DNA from: [Actinomadura] parvosata subsp. kistnae
Lineage (GTDB): Bacteria; Actinomycetota; Actinomycetes; Streptosporangiales; Streptosporangiaceae
Reading direction: 5' to 3'
Assembly: GCF_900323885.1 (NCBI RefSeq)
Contig: NZ_OOHJ01000022.1
Span: forward strand, 310,001 to 374,000
DNA: 64,000 nucleotides
Shown here: positions 18,012 to 26,297 of the stretch, piece by piece
Layout of the letters: each line of letters begins with the position of its first letter
Position numbering within the stretch: the first letter of the stretch is position 1
Program-made: the position numbers and the translations under genes
Notes under the pieces: generated by a model
Databases searched by the model: none
Seen by the model: only the letters and a program-made list of their open reading frames with translations
Told to the model about the DNA's origin: nothing

Positions 18012-18923
18012 GTGCGGCGGTTCAGGTTCGGGGCGGTGGTGCGGGAGGCCGGGTCGGGGAAGGAGTGGGCGGAGAAGGCCAGGAGACTGGAAGGGGCCGG
18101 GTTCGACGTGCTGCTCGTGCCCGACCACCTCGTCGGGCCCAGGTTCGCGCCCGTCGCGGCGCTCACCGCGGCCGCCTGCGCCACCACCCGGCTGCGGGTC
18201 GGCACGCTCGTGTTCGCCAACGACTTCCGGCACCCGGCCGTGCTGGCCAAGGAGGCGGCCACGCTCGACCTGCTGTCCGACGGGCGGCTGGAGGTGGGCG
18301 TCGGGACCGGGTGGCTGGCCGGCGACTACGCGGGCGCCGGGCTGGCGCTGGAGCCGCCCGGGGTGCGGGTGGAGCGGCTGCGGGAGGCCCTGGCCGTGCT
18401 CAAGGGGCTCTGGGGCGAGGGGCCGTTCCACTACGAGGGGCGGCACTACCGGATCGCGGGGCTGGACCAGCGGCCGAAGCCGCTGCAGAAACCCCGGCCG
18501 CCGCTGGTGATCGGGGCGGGCGGGGCCAGGATGCTGCGGCTGGCGGCCGAGGAGGCCGACGTCGTGAACATCGGGACGCGGGTGCGGCCCGACGGCAGCG
18601 GCCCCGATCCGCGCGACGCCGGGCCGGAGGCGCTGCTCGGCAAGCTCGCCGCCGTGCGGGAGGCCGCCGGGGAGCGGTACGCGCGGCTCGAACTCGGCAC
18701 GAGCGTGCTGCAGGTGGGCGAGCGGAAGGCGGAGGAGGCGTGGAGCGCGGCCGACAGCAGCCGACTGGACGCGACGCCGCAGGTGCTCCTCGGTACGCGG
18801 CACGACATCGCCGACAAGCTCCGCTACTGGCGGGATGAGCATGATATTTCGTATTTCGTGGTGCACCACGAGCGGGATCTCGCCGCCTTCGAGTCCGTCG
18901 TGGAAGACCTGGCCTCAGGGTGA
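18012..18923 (+). CDS. LLM-class (F420-dependent) oxidoreductase
   Basis: 303 aa from GTG 18012, with GGAGG about 5 bases upstream; the longer frame from 17928 would run through the operator. It is a luciferase-like TIM barrel: RFRFGAVV, DVLLVPDHLVGP, TRLRVGTLVFANDFRHPAVLAKEAATLD and LEVGVGTGWL. Members of this subgroup use F420 or FMN to oxidise or reduce small molecules. It shares the CAAGCGCTTG-type site with hyuA and the PhyH operon, so it probably serves the same pathway. Confidence 0.88.
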   Translation: MRRFRFGAVVREAGSGKEWAEKARRLEGAGFDVLLVPDHLVGPRFAPVAALTAAACATTRLRVGTLVFANDFRHPAVLAKEAATLDLLSDGRLEVGVGTGWLAGDYAGAGLALEPPGVRVERLREALAVLKGLWGEGPFHYEGRHYRIAGLDQRPKPLQKPRPPLVIGAGGARMLRLAAEEADVVNIGTRVRPDGSGPDPRDAGPEALLGKLAAVREAAGERYARLELGTSVLQVGERKAEEAWSAADSSRLDATPQVLLGTRHDIADKLRYWRDEHDISYFVVHHERDLAAFESVVEDLASG

Positions 18924-18950
18924 AATCGGGCGTGCCCGATGATGGGACAC

Positions 18951-19532
18951 ATGAACGACATGCTGCTTCTCCGGCACGGTGAGACCGAATGGAGCAAGGC
19001 GGGCAGACACACCGGCCGTACCGACCTGCCTTTGACGGAGCACGGCGAGGAGCAGGCCAGGGCCCTGGCACCCGTGATCAAGGAGACGTACGAGCTGGTG
19101 CTGGTCTCCCCCGCGCAGCGCGCCCGCCGCACGGCGGAGCTGGCCGGACTGACCGGCTACGAGGTGGACGCCGACCTGTGGGAGTGGGACTACGGCGGCT
19201 ACGAGGGCATCACGACGCCGCAGATCAGGGAGACCAGGCCGGGATGGTACCTGTGGCGTGACGGCGTGATCCCGGGCGACGCCGAGCATCCGGGCGAGAG
19301 CGCGGCGCAGGTGGGCGCGCGGGCCGACCGGGTGATCGAGCGGGCCATGGCGGTGGAGGGCCGGGTGGCGCTGGTGGCGCACGGGCACTTCCTGCGCGTG
19401 CTGGCCGCCCGCTGGCTGCGCCTGGCGCCCGAGGACGGCAGGCTGCTGAAGCTGGACACGGGCACCTACTCGCGGCTCGGGTTCGAGCACGCCGAGCCGG
19501 TGCTGCTCAACTGGAACGCGCCCGTGTGCTAG
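18951..19532 (+). CDS. Histidine phosphatase family protein
   Basis: 193 aa. The phosphoglycerate-mutase-type catalytic motif LLLRHGETEWS lies at the N-terminus. The second His is in VALVAHGHFLRVLA, and GADVDADLWEWDYG-like context (YEVDADLWEWDYGGYEG) gives the acid. ATG 18951 is preferred; ATG 18939 and 18942 are alternatives. The phosphosubstrate is unknown. Its 3' end meets the sigma-like gene tail to tail, 4 bases apart. Confidence 0.88.
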   Translation: MNDMLLLRHGETEWSKAGRHTGRTDLPLTEHGEEQARALAPVIKETYELVLVSPAQRARRTAELAGLTGYEVDADLWEWDYGGYEGITTPQIRETRPGWYLWRDGVIPGDAEHPGESAAQVGARADRVIERAMAVEGRVALVAHGHFLRVLAARWLRLAPEDGRLLKLDTGTYSRLGFEHAEPVLLNWNAPVC

Positions 19533-19536
19533 CGAC

Positions 19537-19797
19537 TCAGACCTTCGTGCGCAGGGCCGACTCGTGCAGGGCCCTGCTCACCAGCCAGCCCCGTAACGAG
19601 CCCAGGCTGGGGTCGTAGGACAGCGGCTGCTCCCAGAGCGCGCTGAACACGTGCTGAGTGACCTCCTCCGCGTACGCCTGGCTGCCGGTGACCTTGACGG
19701 CGACGCCGTACACGTACGGGCCGTGCTGGTCGTAGGCGTCGGCGAGCGCGTCGAGGTCGCCGGCCGTGAGGCGGGCGCACAGGTCCATGTCGCTCAT
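19537..19797 (-). CDS. Sigma-70 region 2-only protein
   Basis: 86 aa. ATG 19797 overlaps the upstream stop (TGATG). Almost the whole protein is an ECF sigma region 2: LADAYDQHGPYVYGVAVKVTGS, YAEEVTQHVFSALWEQ and DPSLGSLRGWLVSRA. It stops right after the DNA-melting segment, and no region 4 follows in any frame before the convergent gene. It is either a truncated sigma factor or a small protein that competes for core polymerase or for an anti-sigma factor. Confidence 0.72.
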   Translation of the reverse strand: MSDMDLCARLTAGDLDALADAYDQHGPYVYGVAVKVTGSQAYAEEVTQHVFSALWEQPLSYDPSLGSLRGWLVSRALHESALRTKV

Positions 19798-20702
19798 CAG
19801 TCGCATCCCAGCGTCGCGGCGGCACGGACGAGGTCGCGGGCGAGCGCGGGGTCGCCCTCGGCGGCGTACGGGAAGCAGCCGGGCAGCCACCGGTTGGCCA
19901 GCAGCCGGCAGAAGTCGACGGCGTCGGCGGAGAGGAGCACGCCGACGTGGTCGGAGGCCGGTGAGAGCGGGATCGTCCAGGAGCCGCCGCCGGGGCCGGT
20001 CAGCACGATGGTGACGGAGACGTCGCGGCGCGGCCCTTTCGCGTTCATGGCGCGCGGCAGCAGCGCCAGGCCGAACTCGGCGATCATGCGCACGTGCTCG
20101 GGCCGGGGCGCGGCTCTGGAGCGGTCGGTGGCGGCCCTGATGTCGTCGGCGTGTGTCCACGTCTCGAACGTGCGCTGCACCAGGGCCTGGCGCAGCGGCG
20201 CGCGGACGGGGACGGGGCTCGGGCCGGCCAGCGTCACCTCCACGTCGAGCAGCACCGCGCTGCCGGCGGAGACGCGTTGCAGCAGGGATCCGGCCTGCTC
20301 GCGCCAGCGCCGGTGGACCGGCGCGGCGGGCGCGGCCACCTCCGTGCGGGGCACGCCCATGAACGTGGCCACGGTGGCGTCGTTGGCGGCCAGGTGCTCG
20401 ACCAGGCCCCTGACCGTGCCGTGCCTGGCGATGGGAGCCTCCCAGTCGGGCGGGCTCAGCTCGCTCAGCAGGTCGTCCATGAGCGCGACCTGCTCGGCGT
20501 AGGGGGCGGCGACGGTGGCGACGGGCGTGACGGCCGGGCTGCGGCGCCGCCGCGCCATGGACAGCACGGCCTCGCGCAGCGGCGCGGGCGGCCTGACGGC
20601 CGTCTCCGGCTCGTCGAGCAGCGCGATGGCGGCGCTGCAGTCGGGGCACGAGGAGACGTGGTCGTCTGGGCTCTGCCCGTTGTAGAGGTAGGAGTCCGTC
20701 AT
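19797..20702 (-). CDS. ZAS-type anti-sigma/mycothiol-dependent maleylpyruvate isomerase-like fusion
   Basis: 301 aa from ATG 20702 (GGAGG 5 bases upstream). The first 35 residues carry the HVSSCPDC (HxxxCxxC) zinc-binding motif of ZAS anti-sigma factors. From about residue 70 an MDMPI-type DinB-like helical domain follows (YAEQVALMDDLLSELS, VRGLVEHLAANDA). It is translationally coupled to the sigma region-2 protein, its likely binding partner. A role as redox- or thiol-responsive anti-sigma factor is inferred. Confidence 0.75.
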   Translation of the reverse strand: MTDSYLYNGQSPDDHVSSCPDCSAAIALLDEPETAVRPPAPLREAVLSMARRRRSPAVTPVATVAAPYAEQVALMDDLLSELSPPDWEAPIARHGTVRGLVEHLAANDATVATFMGVPRTEVAAPAAPVHRRWREQAGSLLQRVSAGSAVLLDVEVTLAGPSPVPVRAPLRQALVQRTFETWTHADDIRAATDRSRAAPRPEHVRMIAEFGLALLPRAMNAKGPRRDVSVTIVLTGPGGGSWTIPLSPASDHVGVLLSADAVDFCRLLANRWLPGCFPYAAEGDPALARDLVRAAATLGCD

Positions 20703-20722
20703 GGCCACCTCCGCAGCCGACG

Positions 20723-21484
20723 CTAACCCGGCGGGCTCCCTGGCGCCAGGCGGCAGCCGGGGAAGGGTGCCAGAAGCGTCTCACGCCAGCGGCCCTCAAG
20801 GTAGTCGCGGGCGCGTTTTCCCCAGTCGAGCAGCCGGGGGTCGGGCTCGACCTCGTCGTCGAGGCCGAGCGCCGCGTCGCGGGCGCGCTGGGTGGCGAGG
20901 TGGTCGTCGAGGGAGACGGCCCAGACGGTGACCGCCTCGGTGTCGCAGAAGAGCACTTCGTACAGGCCGACGAGGGTGTGGCCGTGCTCGGCGAGCAGCG
21001 GGGCCCGTTCGGTGCGTACGGCGTGCAGGTAGTCGAGGGCGGCGCCGGGGCGGACGCGGGCGTTCTCGAACAGGTAGAGCTCGGCGGCGGGCGCCTGCCC
21101 GAGCGGCGGGCAGCCGGGGGCGGCGCCGAGCGGCCGGGAGTACGCCGAGAAGCGCAGGTCGTCGATGTCGGACAGGAACAGGCGCTCGTCGACGCCCTGG
21201 TAGATCTCCATCATCTGCCGCCAGCCGCCGTCCCAGCCGCCGTGGCAGTCCCACAGGGTGACGGCCTTGAACTGGGGGTGCCCGGTGATGCCGACGGCGT
21301 AGAAGGCGCCGACGAGGTCGATCTCGCGCGAGCGGATGGACATGCCGGAGGTGAGCTCCGGGGCGGCGCGCTCCTCGTCCTCGCGTTTGTAGCGGGTCAG
21401 CCAGGTGAGGTACTCCAGCGGGCGCCTGGAGTTCATGGGCCGGAAGTCGACCTCCTCGATCAGGTGGATCGCGCGCCGCACCAC
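20723..21484 (-). CDS. NIPSNAP-like protein
   Basis: 253 aa. GTG 21484 or the adjacent GTG 21481 follows AGGAGG. The C-terminal half (AELYLFENARVRPGAALDY to TVWAVSLDDH) has the ELRxY/TVW pattern of NIPSNAP ferredoxin-like domains, and the N-terminal half may be a second, diverged copy. Function is unknown. Its promoter carries a CAAGCGCTTG-type site, which places it in the same inferred regulon as hyuA, the PhyH operon and the LLM gene. Confidence 0.6.
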   Translation of the reverse strand: MVRRAIHLIEEVDFRPMNSRRPLEYLTWLTRYKREDEERAAPELTSGMSIRSREIDLVGAFYAVGITGHPQFKAVTLWDCHGGWDGGWRQMMEIYQGVDERLFLSDIDDLRFSAYSRPLGAAPGCPPLGQAPAAELYLFENARVRPGAALDYLHAVRTERAPLLAEHGHTLVGLYEVLFCDTEAVTVWAVSLDDHLATQRARDAALGLDDEVEPDPRLLDWGKRARDYLEGRWRETLLAPFPGCRLAPGSPPG

Positions 21485-21510
21485 GCCTCCTCCGCCCCGA
21501 AAAGCGTCAC

Positions 21511-21520
21511 CAAGCGATTG
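21511..21520. promoter_or_regulatory. CAAGCGATTG site within CCAAGC-GATT-GCTTGG inverted repeat
   Basis: The context ACCAAGCGATTGCTTGGGA has perfect 6-bp outer arms and one core mismatch against CAAGCGCTTG. It lies 26 bases upstream of the NIPSNAP-like gene's first GTG. Confidence 0.65.
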
Positions 21521-21542
21521 CTTGGGACAAGAGGATAGGCGA

Positions 21543-21800
21543 TCAGGCCAGCGCTTGGGAAGGCTGGGGCCCCCGCCCCGTCAGCCACTCCAGGACCCGG
21601 CGGTGCCCGGACGCGGCGTCCTCGAAGTGACCCCAGTGCCAGTAACGCGGCTGGTCCCTGATGCCGGTCACCCAGGTGCGGTAGGAGACGGAGGCGCCCG
21701 TGGTGGCGGGCGCCACGCCGTATGTGCGGATCACGACCTTGCCGCCCGGCGCGAACAGCACGTCGTCGGCGATCGGATACAGAGTCATCTGGTCGAGCAT
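21543..21800 (-). CDS. Hypothetical protein, unrecognised
   Basis: 85 aa from ATG 21800 (TTG 21818 would add six residues but has no ribosome site). The protein is compact with a Trp/Tyr-rich middle (VSYRTWVTGIRDQPRYWHWG). No signal peptide or TM segment is visible. Codon usage fits a real gene. It lies between the DUF397 gene and the NIPSNAP promoter. Confidence 0.6.
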   Translation of the reverse strand: MLDQMTLYPIADDVLFAPGGKVVIRTYGVAPATTGASVSYRTWVTGIRDQPRYWHWGHFEDAASGHRRVLEWLTGRGPQPSQALA

Positions 21801-21888
21801 GACCCCGATCCTGGCCAAGGGACGAGGCCGGGCGGTTACGCCACCGGCGCGCCCTCGTTACGCGAGGCGCGCCGGTGTGAACATGCTG

Positions 21889-22125
21889 TTACACGAGGAG
21901 GCCGTCGAACTCTCCGTCCTTCACCCCGAGCACCAGGGCCCGGATCTCGTCGCGGGTATAGATGAGGGCAGGGCCGTCGGGGAAGCGCGAGTTGCGCACC
22001 GCGATGCCCCCGTCGGGGAGCGCGGCGAGCTCGACGCAGTTGCCCTGCGAGTTGCTGTAGCGGCTCTTGCGCCAGGCGACCTGGGTGAGGTCTGCCGCCG
22101 GCATGCCGTTGTAGGTCTGGTTCAT
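21889..22125 (-). CDS. DUF397 protein
   Basis: 78 aa. It has the hallmark WRKSRYSNSQGNCVELA and VRNSRFPDGPALIYT segments of DUF397. The ATG abuts the stop of the XRE gene (TAG ATG). In actinomycetes DUF397 proteins accompany WhiJ-type XRE regulators and RsbW-like ATPases, exactly the grouping seen here. Confidence 0.93.
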   Translation of the reverse strand: MNQTYNGMPAADLTQVAWRKSRYSNSQGNCVELAALPDGGIAVRNSRFPDGPALIYTRDEIRALVLGVKDGEFDGLLV

Positions 22126-22992
22126 CTACATCTTTCTGAGAAGACCGCCGATGAGCTCGACGGTGCCCCCTGGCGTGGTGCTCTCCACGCACAACTGCTC
22201 CATGGCCGTGAGGTACGGATCGATGTCCTCACGTTTGTCCAGGTACAGGGCACCCCAGAGCTGCTCGACGTAGACAACGTCCGACAGATCGGACTCGGGA
22301 AACCGCAAGATGCTGAACGCGCCCCCTTCAGCGGCGTGCTTGCCGAACCTGAAGGGCATCACCTGGATGGTGATGTTGGGAAGGGCAGCGACTTCCAGCA
22401 GATGCTGGAGCTGCTCGGACATGACCTCCCGCCCGCCGATGGTCCGCTTGAGCGCCGCCTCGTCGATGACGGCCCACAGCCGGGGTCCGTCTTTCTGGGT
22501 GAAGCGCTCCTGGCGCTGCATGCGCATGTGCACGCGCCGTTCGATTCTCTCGGGACTCGCATCGGGGTTGCCAAGCTGGAAGACCGAACGCGCATACGAG
22601 GCCGTCTGCAGCAGGCCGGGCACGAACTGCACCTCGTAGGTGCGGATCACGCTGGCGGCCTCCTCCAGGCCGATGTACGTGGTGAACCACGACGGCAGCT
22701 CGGCCGAGTACTTGTGCCACCACCCGGGGGTGTTGGCCTCGCGAACCATCTCCAACAGGGCACGGCGTTCGGCATCGTCGACGACGCCGTACAAGGTGAG
22801 CAGGTCTTCCACGTCACGTGTCTTGAAGCCCACGCGGCCGAGCTCCATGCGGCTGATCTTGGACTCGGACGCCCGGATGTGGAATCCGGCCTGTGCCCGG
22901 TCCAGCCCGCTGGCCTCGCGGAGACGCCTGAGACTCGCCCCCAGCATGATGCGCCGGACGGTTGAACCGGTCCCGGGCGGATCAATCGACAC
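22126..22992 (-). CDS. XRE regulator with DUF5753 domain (WhiJ-like)
   Basis: 288 aa from GTG 22992 with AAGGAG 6 bases upstream. The HTH lies at about residues 16-70 (LGASLRRLREASGLDRAQAG, SESKISRMELGR). The long C-terminal DUF5753 domain follows (YEVQFVPGLLQTASYARSV, NITIQVMPF, SDVVYVEQLWGALYL). Such proteins usually repress developmental or antibiotic genes, with a DUF397 partner altering the response (family knowledge). Divergent from the ATPase gene. Confidence 0.92.
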   Translation of the reverse strand: MSIDPPGTGSTVRRIMLGASLRRLREASGLDRAQAGFHIRASESKISRMELGRVGFKTRDVEDLLTLYGVVDDAERRALLEMVREANTPGWWHKYSAELPSWFTTYIGLEEAASVIRTYEVQFVPGLLQTASYARSVFQLGNPDASPERIERRVHMRMQRQERFTQKDGPRLWAVIDEAALKRTIGGREVMSEQLQHLLEVAALPNITIQVMPFRFGKHAAEGGAFSILRFPESDLSDVVYVEQLWGALYLDKREDIDPYLTAMEQLCVESTTPGGTVELIGGLLRKM

Positions 22993-23297
22993 GTGCTGCT
23001 CCTTGGTCCTATCCCTGAGGGTCGTTTCCTTGCAACACGGCAGGACCGCACCGTTCTCGGCGGCGCCCACCGCACGTAGCGAACTGCACCCGCGATTGCC
23101 CCTTTTGTACGGGCGACCGCAGGGTAGCGGAGTATGCACCTACAGTCTGTCACTTCACGGCCGAAAGATCATGGGCCGCGGACAAGATCCCCTTTCCCCC
23201 ATATTGACCATTTGAGGGCAACCGTAGCGCGTGCACGAGTTGTCTGCACGTGCATTCGCTCTTGCACCTGCACGAGAGTTTGAAGCAGAATGATCAC
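22993..23297. promoter_or_regulatory. Divergent control region with clustered TGCAC boxes
   Basis: No gene is seen. At 23231-23277 there are several copies of TGCAC/GTGCA, including the palindrome TGCACGTGCA and the pair TTGCACCTGCAC. The spacing suggests a multi-site operator for the neighbouring XRE protein (inference). Confidence 0.45.
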
Positions 23298-23792
23298 GTG
23301 CAACCCACCACGGCACACGGCCAGTGGACCACGTTCGATTGGTGGCCCCCTGTCGGCTGGTGGCCGGAGGCCGCCCGCGATCTGCTGGTCCCCGGCCCGT
23401 CCATGAGTGCCACGTTCGTGCTCCCGCCCACCGCCGCCTCGGTCCATTCCGCCCGCAGCTTCACCGTGGGCGCGCTGACCGGCTGGGGTCTCGGCGAGCT
23501 GGCCGACAACATGGAGCTGGTGGTCTCCGAGCTCGCCACCAACGCGCTGCGGCACGGCCTGTGCCTCGACGACCCGTGCCGTCAGCGCTCGGTCCACATG
23601 TCCCTCGTCCGCCGGGGGCCGCTGGTGACCAGCGCCTTCACCGATCCCGGCTCCTCGGTGCCGGTGCTGCGATACCCTGGCCCCCTTGACACCGGCGGCC
23701 TCGGACTCCACATCGTCGAATCGCTCAGCCTCCGCTGGGGCTGGTCCGCACTCGCGCCTCACGGAAAGATCGTCTGGGCAGTCCTCTCCTGA
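23298..23792 (+). CDS. RsbW/SpoIIAB-like ATP-binding protein
   Basis: 164 aa from GTG 23298; starts at 23250 (inside the TGCAC cluster) or ATG 23403 are possible. The GHKL ATPase features are ELVVSELATNALRHG (N box), FTDPG (G1) and DTGGLGLHIVES (G2). It is the third member of the WhiJ-type trio. It may act as a Ser kinase or anti-sigma-like factor. Confidence 0.85.
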   Translation: MQPTTAHGQWTTFDWWPPVGWWPEAARDLLVPGPSMSATFVLPPTAASVHSARSFTVGALTGWGLGELADNMELVVSELATNALRHGLCLDDPCRQRSVHMSLVRRGPLVTSAFTDPGSSVPVLRYPGPLDTGGLGLHIVESLSLRWGWSALAPHGKIVWAVLS

Positions 23793-23870
23793 CCGGGGGT
23801 GATCTGCATTACCGTGGATGGTCATGGCTCACGGTGAGTCCCGCGCGCGACCCCATGAGAGTGCTGACAG

Positions 23871-26291
23871 ATGGAAGATCACCTGCTCGGCTGGCTGCGA
23901 ACACTGGACGAGGACAGGCTCGGCCGCATCCTGGCCAACAGGCCTGACGCCATCGCCGCGCCCTGGCCCAGGCGGCTCGACACCCTGGCCCAGCGGCTCG
24001 GCAACGCCGTCGCCGTGATCGAGACCCTGCGCCGCCTGCCGTTGCCCTGCCTCCAGGTGGCCGAGACCGCCCTGGCCATGACCCGCCCCACCCCCGAGTC
24101 GCTGGCGCGCTTCCTCAGCAGCCCGCCCGAGGAGGTGACGCCCTGGCTGGAGCACCTCTACGACCACGCCCTGGCCTGGCCCGACGACGAAGGCGTCATC
24201 CGGCTCGCCGAGGGCGTCTCCCGCTGGTGGACCGCTCCGCTCAGCCTCGGCGAGCCCCTCAGCCACTACCTCAACGCCTGGTCGATCAGCAACGACGCGC
24301 TGCACACGCTCGCCCGCAACCTCGGCCTGCCCGTGCAGGGCAACAAGCGCCGCATGATCACCCGTGTCATCGAGGCGCTCAGCGACACCGACCGCGTCAG
24401 GGCGCTGATGCGCCACGCCCCCGAGGGCACCGTGCCGCTGCTCGACCGCTTCGCCTGGGACGGCCCCGCCCTCGCCGTCGACGGCGCCAGGTTCGTCAGC
24501 CCCGGCACGCCCGAGCGGTGGTGCGCCGACCACGGCCTGCTCTTCCGGCCGAGCTGGCACAAGGCCGAGATCCCCCGCGAGGTGGCGATCTGCCTGCGCG
24601 GCTCCGGCTACCACCCGGCCTTCCTGCCCGACGCGCCCGAGGTGGCCACCATCCCGGTCGACCCCGAGGAGGTCGACCACCTGATGACGCTGGCCGCGCC
24701 GCACGTGGTCGAGCGCTGCGCGGCCCTGCTCGACAACGCCTCCAAGACGCCGCTGCCGCTGCTCAAGACCGGCGGCGTGGGCGTGCGCGAGATCCGCAGG
24801 GTGGCCAAGGAGACCGGCTGCGACGAGGACGAGACCCGCCTGCTGCTCGAAGTGTGCGCGGTGGCCCGGCTGCTGGCCTGGGACGAGCCGTCCGGCGGCA
24901 TGATCCCCACCGAGCGCTTCGACCGGTGGCGCCTCGACGAGGGCTCGGCCCGGCTGCGGGTGCTGCTGGCCGCGTGGTGGCGGATGGAGCGGTCCTCGCT
25001 GCGCAAGACCGACGGCAAGTACGGCACCCTGCTCGGCGACGACCCGGCCGGCCCCGTGCTCGCCCAGGTGCGCCGGGCCGTGCTGGCGGTGCTCGCCCAA
25101 CTGCCCGCGGGCACGGCGTTCGCCGACCGCGACAGCCTGATCAGCAGCGTCCACTGGCACGCCCCGCTGATCGACCGCGACCTGCTGCGCGAGTGCGCGC
25201 CCGCCGTGCTCGACGAGGCCAGGCTGCTCGGCCTGCTGGCCAACAACACGCTGACCGACCTCGGCCGCGCCCTCGCGGGCCTGACGGCCGGGCCCGGAGA
25301 CGAGAACGACGACGCCGTCCCCATGGTCGAGCACGACCCGATGCTGGCCGAGGCGGCCACGAGGGCGCTGGCCAGCGTGCGCAGGAGCGCGTTGTTCGGG
25401 CCCGACCTGACCGCGGTCGTCACGGGCCCGCCGTCGGCGGAGCTGGCGGCGCTGCTCGACCGCTGCGCCGACCGCGAGTCGCGGGGCGCCGCCTCCGTGT
25501 GGCGCTTCACCACGCCGAGCGTGCGGCGCGCGCTCGACCAGGGCTACGACGCCGACGAGCTGCTCGACGAGCTGGCCGGGGTGGGCACCATCCCGCAGCC
25601 GCTCGAATACCTGGTCCGCGACACCGCCCGCCGGCACGGCGAGGTGACGGTGTCCACGGTCGGATGCGTGGTGCAGGCCACCGACACGGGGCTGCTGGCC
25701 GAGATCGCCGCCAACCGGCGGCTGATCCGGCTGGGCCTGCGGCTGCTGGCGCCCACCGTGCTGGTCAGCGCGGCGCCCGCCGACCGCACGCTGGCGGCGC
25801 TGCGCGAGGCCGGCTACTCCCCCGTGCCCGTCTCCGACACCGGCGAGATCACCATCCACCGGGTCAGGGCCGAGGAGAGCGCCCCCGGCAAGCTCATCCT
25901 GCTGCCCGGCGGCCAGGTGGCGGAGCTGTCGGAGTTCCCCGGGCTGGCCGAGTACGGGGCGCTGCCCCACATGCTGGCCGAGCCGCCGCCCGACCCGTAC
26001 GAGCACGCCCGCCGCCTCGTCGCCGCCGGCCGCGCCGACGACGAGAAGAACGGCCGCACCTGGGCGATCATCGGCAGGATGGCGACCAGGCTGCCGACGG
26101 CGCAGCAGTCGCTGCTCGGGTTCGTGGTCGACCGGGGCGTGCGCGCCGGCATCACGCTGGCCGACGGGCTGACCGCGACGATCAGCCACGGCGAGCTCAA
26201 GGGCGGCGCGCTCGACGCCTGGTGCGAGGAGGCCGGCGACTACCTCGAATTCCCCCTCGCCGAGATCGTCGAGGTGCGCGGGGCTTACTGA
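23871..26291 (+). CDS. Helicase-associated (XPB/Ssl2-like) domain protein
   Basis: 806 aa. It contains the N-terminal WLRTLDEDRLGRILANRPD segment typical of actinobacterial helicase-associated-domain proteins, and a C-terminal winged region (DTGLLAEIAANRRL, LRLLAPTVLV). No Walker A or DEAD-box motif is present, so it is not itself a helicase. It is likely a DNA-binding partner of an XPB-type helicase encoded elsewhere. Confidence 0.82.
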   Translation: MEDHLLGWLRTLDEDRLGRILANRPDAIAAPWPRRLDTLAQRLGNAVAVIETLRRLPLPCLQVAETALAMTRPTPESLARFLSSPPEEVTPWLEHLYDHALAWPDDEGVIRLAEGVSRWWTAPLSLGEPLSHYLNAWSISNDALHTLARNLGLPVQGNKRRMITRVIEALSDTDRVRALMRHAPEGTVPLLDRFAWDGPALAVDGARFVSPGTPERWCADHGLLFRPSWHKAEIPREVAICLRGSGYHPAFLPDAPEVATIPVDPEEVDHLMTLAAPHVVERCAALLDNASKTPLPLLKTGGVGVREIRRVAKETGCDEDETRLLLEVCAVARLLAWDEPSGGMIPTERFDRWRLDEGSARLRVLLAAWWRMERSSLRKTDGKYGTLLGDDPAGPVLAQVRRAVLAVLAQLPAGTAFADRDSLISSVHWHAPLIDRDLLRECAPAVLDEARLLGLLANNTLTDLGRALAGLTAGPGDENDDAVPMVEHDPMLAEAATRALASVRRSALFGPDLTAVVTGPPSAELAALLDRCADRESRGAASVWRFTTPSVRRALDQGYDADELLDELAGVGTIPQPLEYLVRDTARRHGEVTVSTVGCVVQATDTGLLAEIAANRRLIRLGLRLLAPTVLVSAAPADRTLAALREAGYSPVPVSDTGEITIHRVRAEESAPGKLILLPGGQVAELSEFPGLAEYGALPHMLAEPPPDPYEHARRLVAAGRADDEKNGRTWAIIGRMATRLPTAQQSLLGFVVDRGVRAGITLADGLTATISHGELKGGALDAWCEEAGDYLEFPLAEIVEVRGAY

Positions 26292-26297
26292 AGGGGC

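Noticed and set aside
21544..21560. CCAGCGCTTGGG as a fifth CAAGCGCTTG-type site
   Set aside because: It lies within coding DNA at the end of a gene, has a broken core, and does not precede a start codon at the usual distance.
23829..26189. 786-codon open frame on the minus strand
   Set aside because: It mirrors the helicase-associated gene on the plus strand; composition is Arg/Gly/His-rich without motifs, as expected of an antisense shadow in GC-rich DNA.
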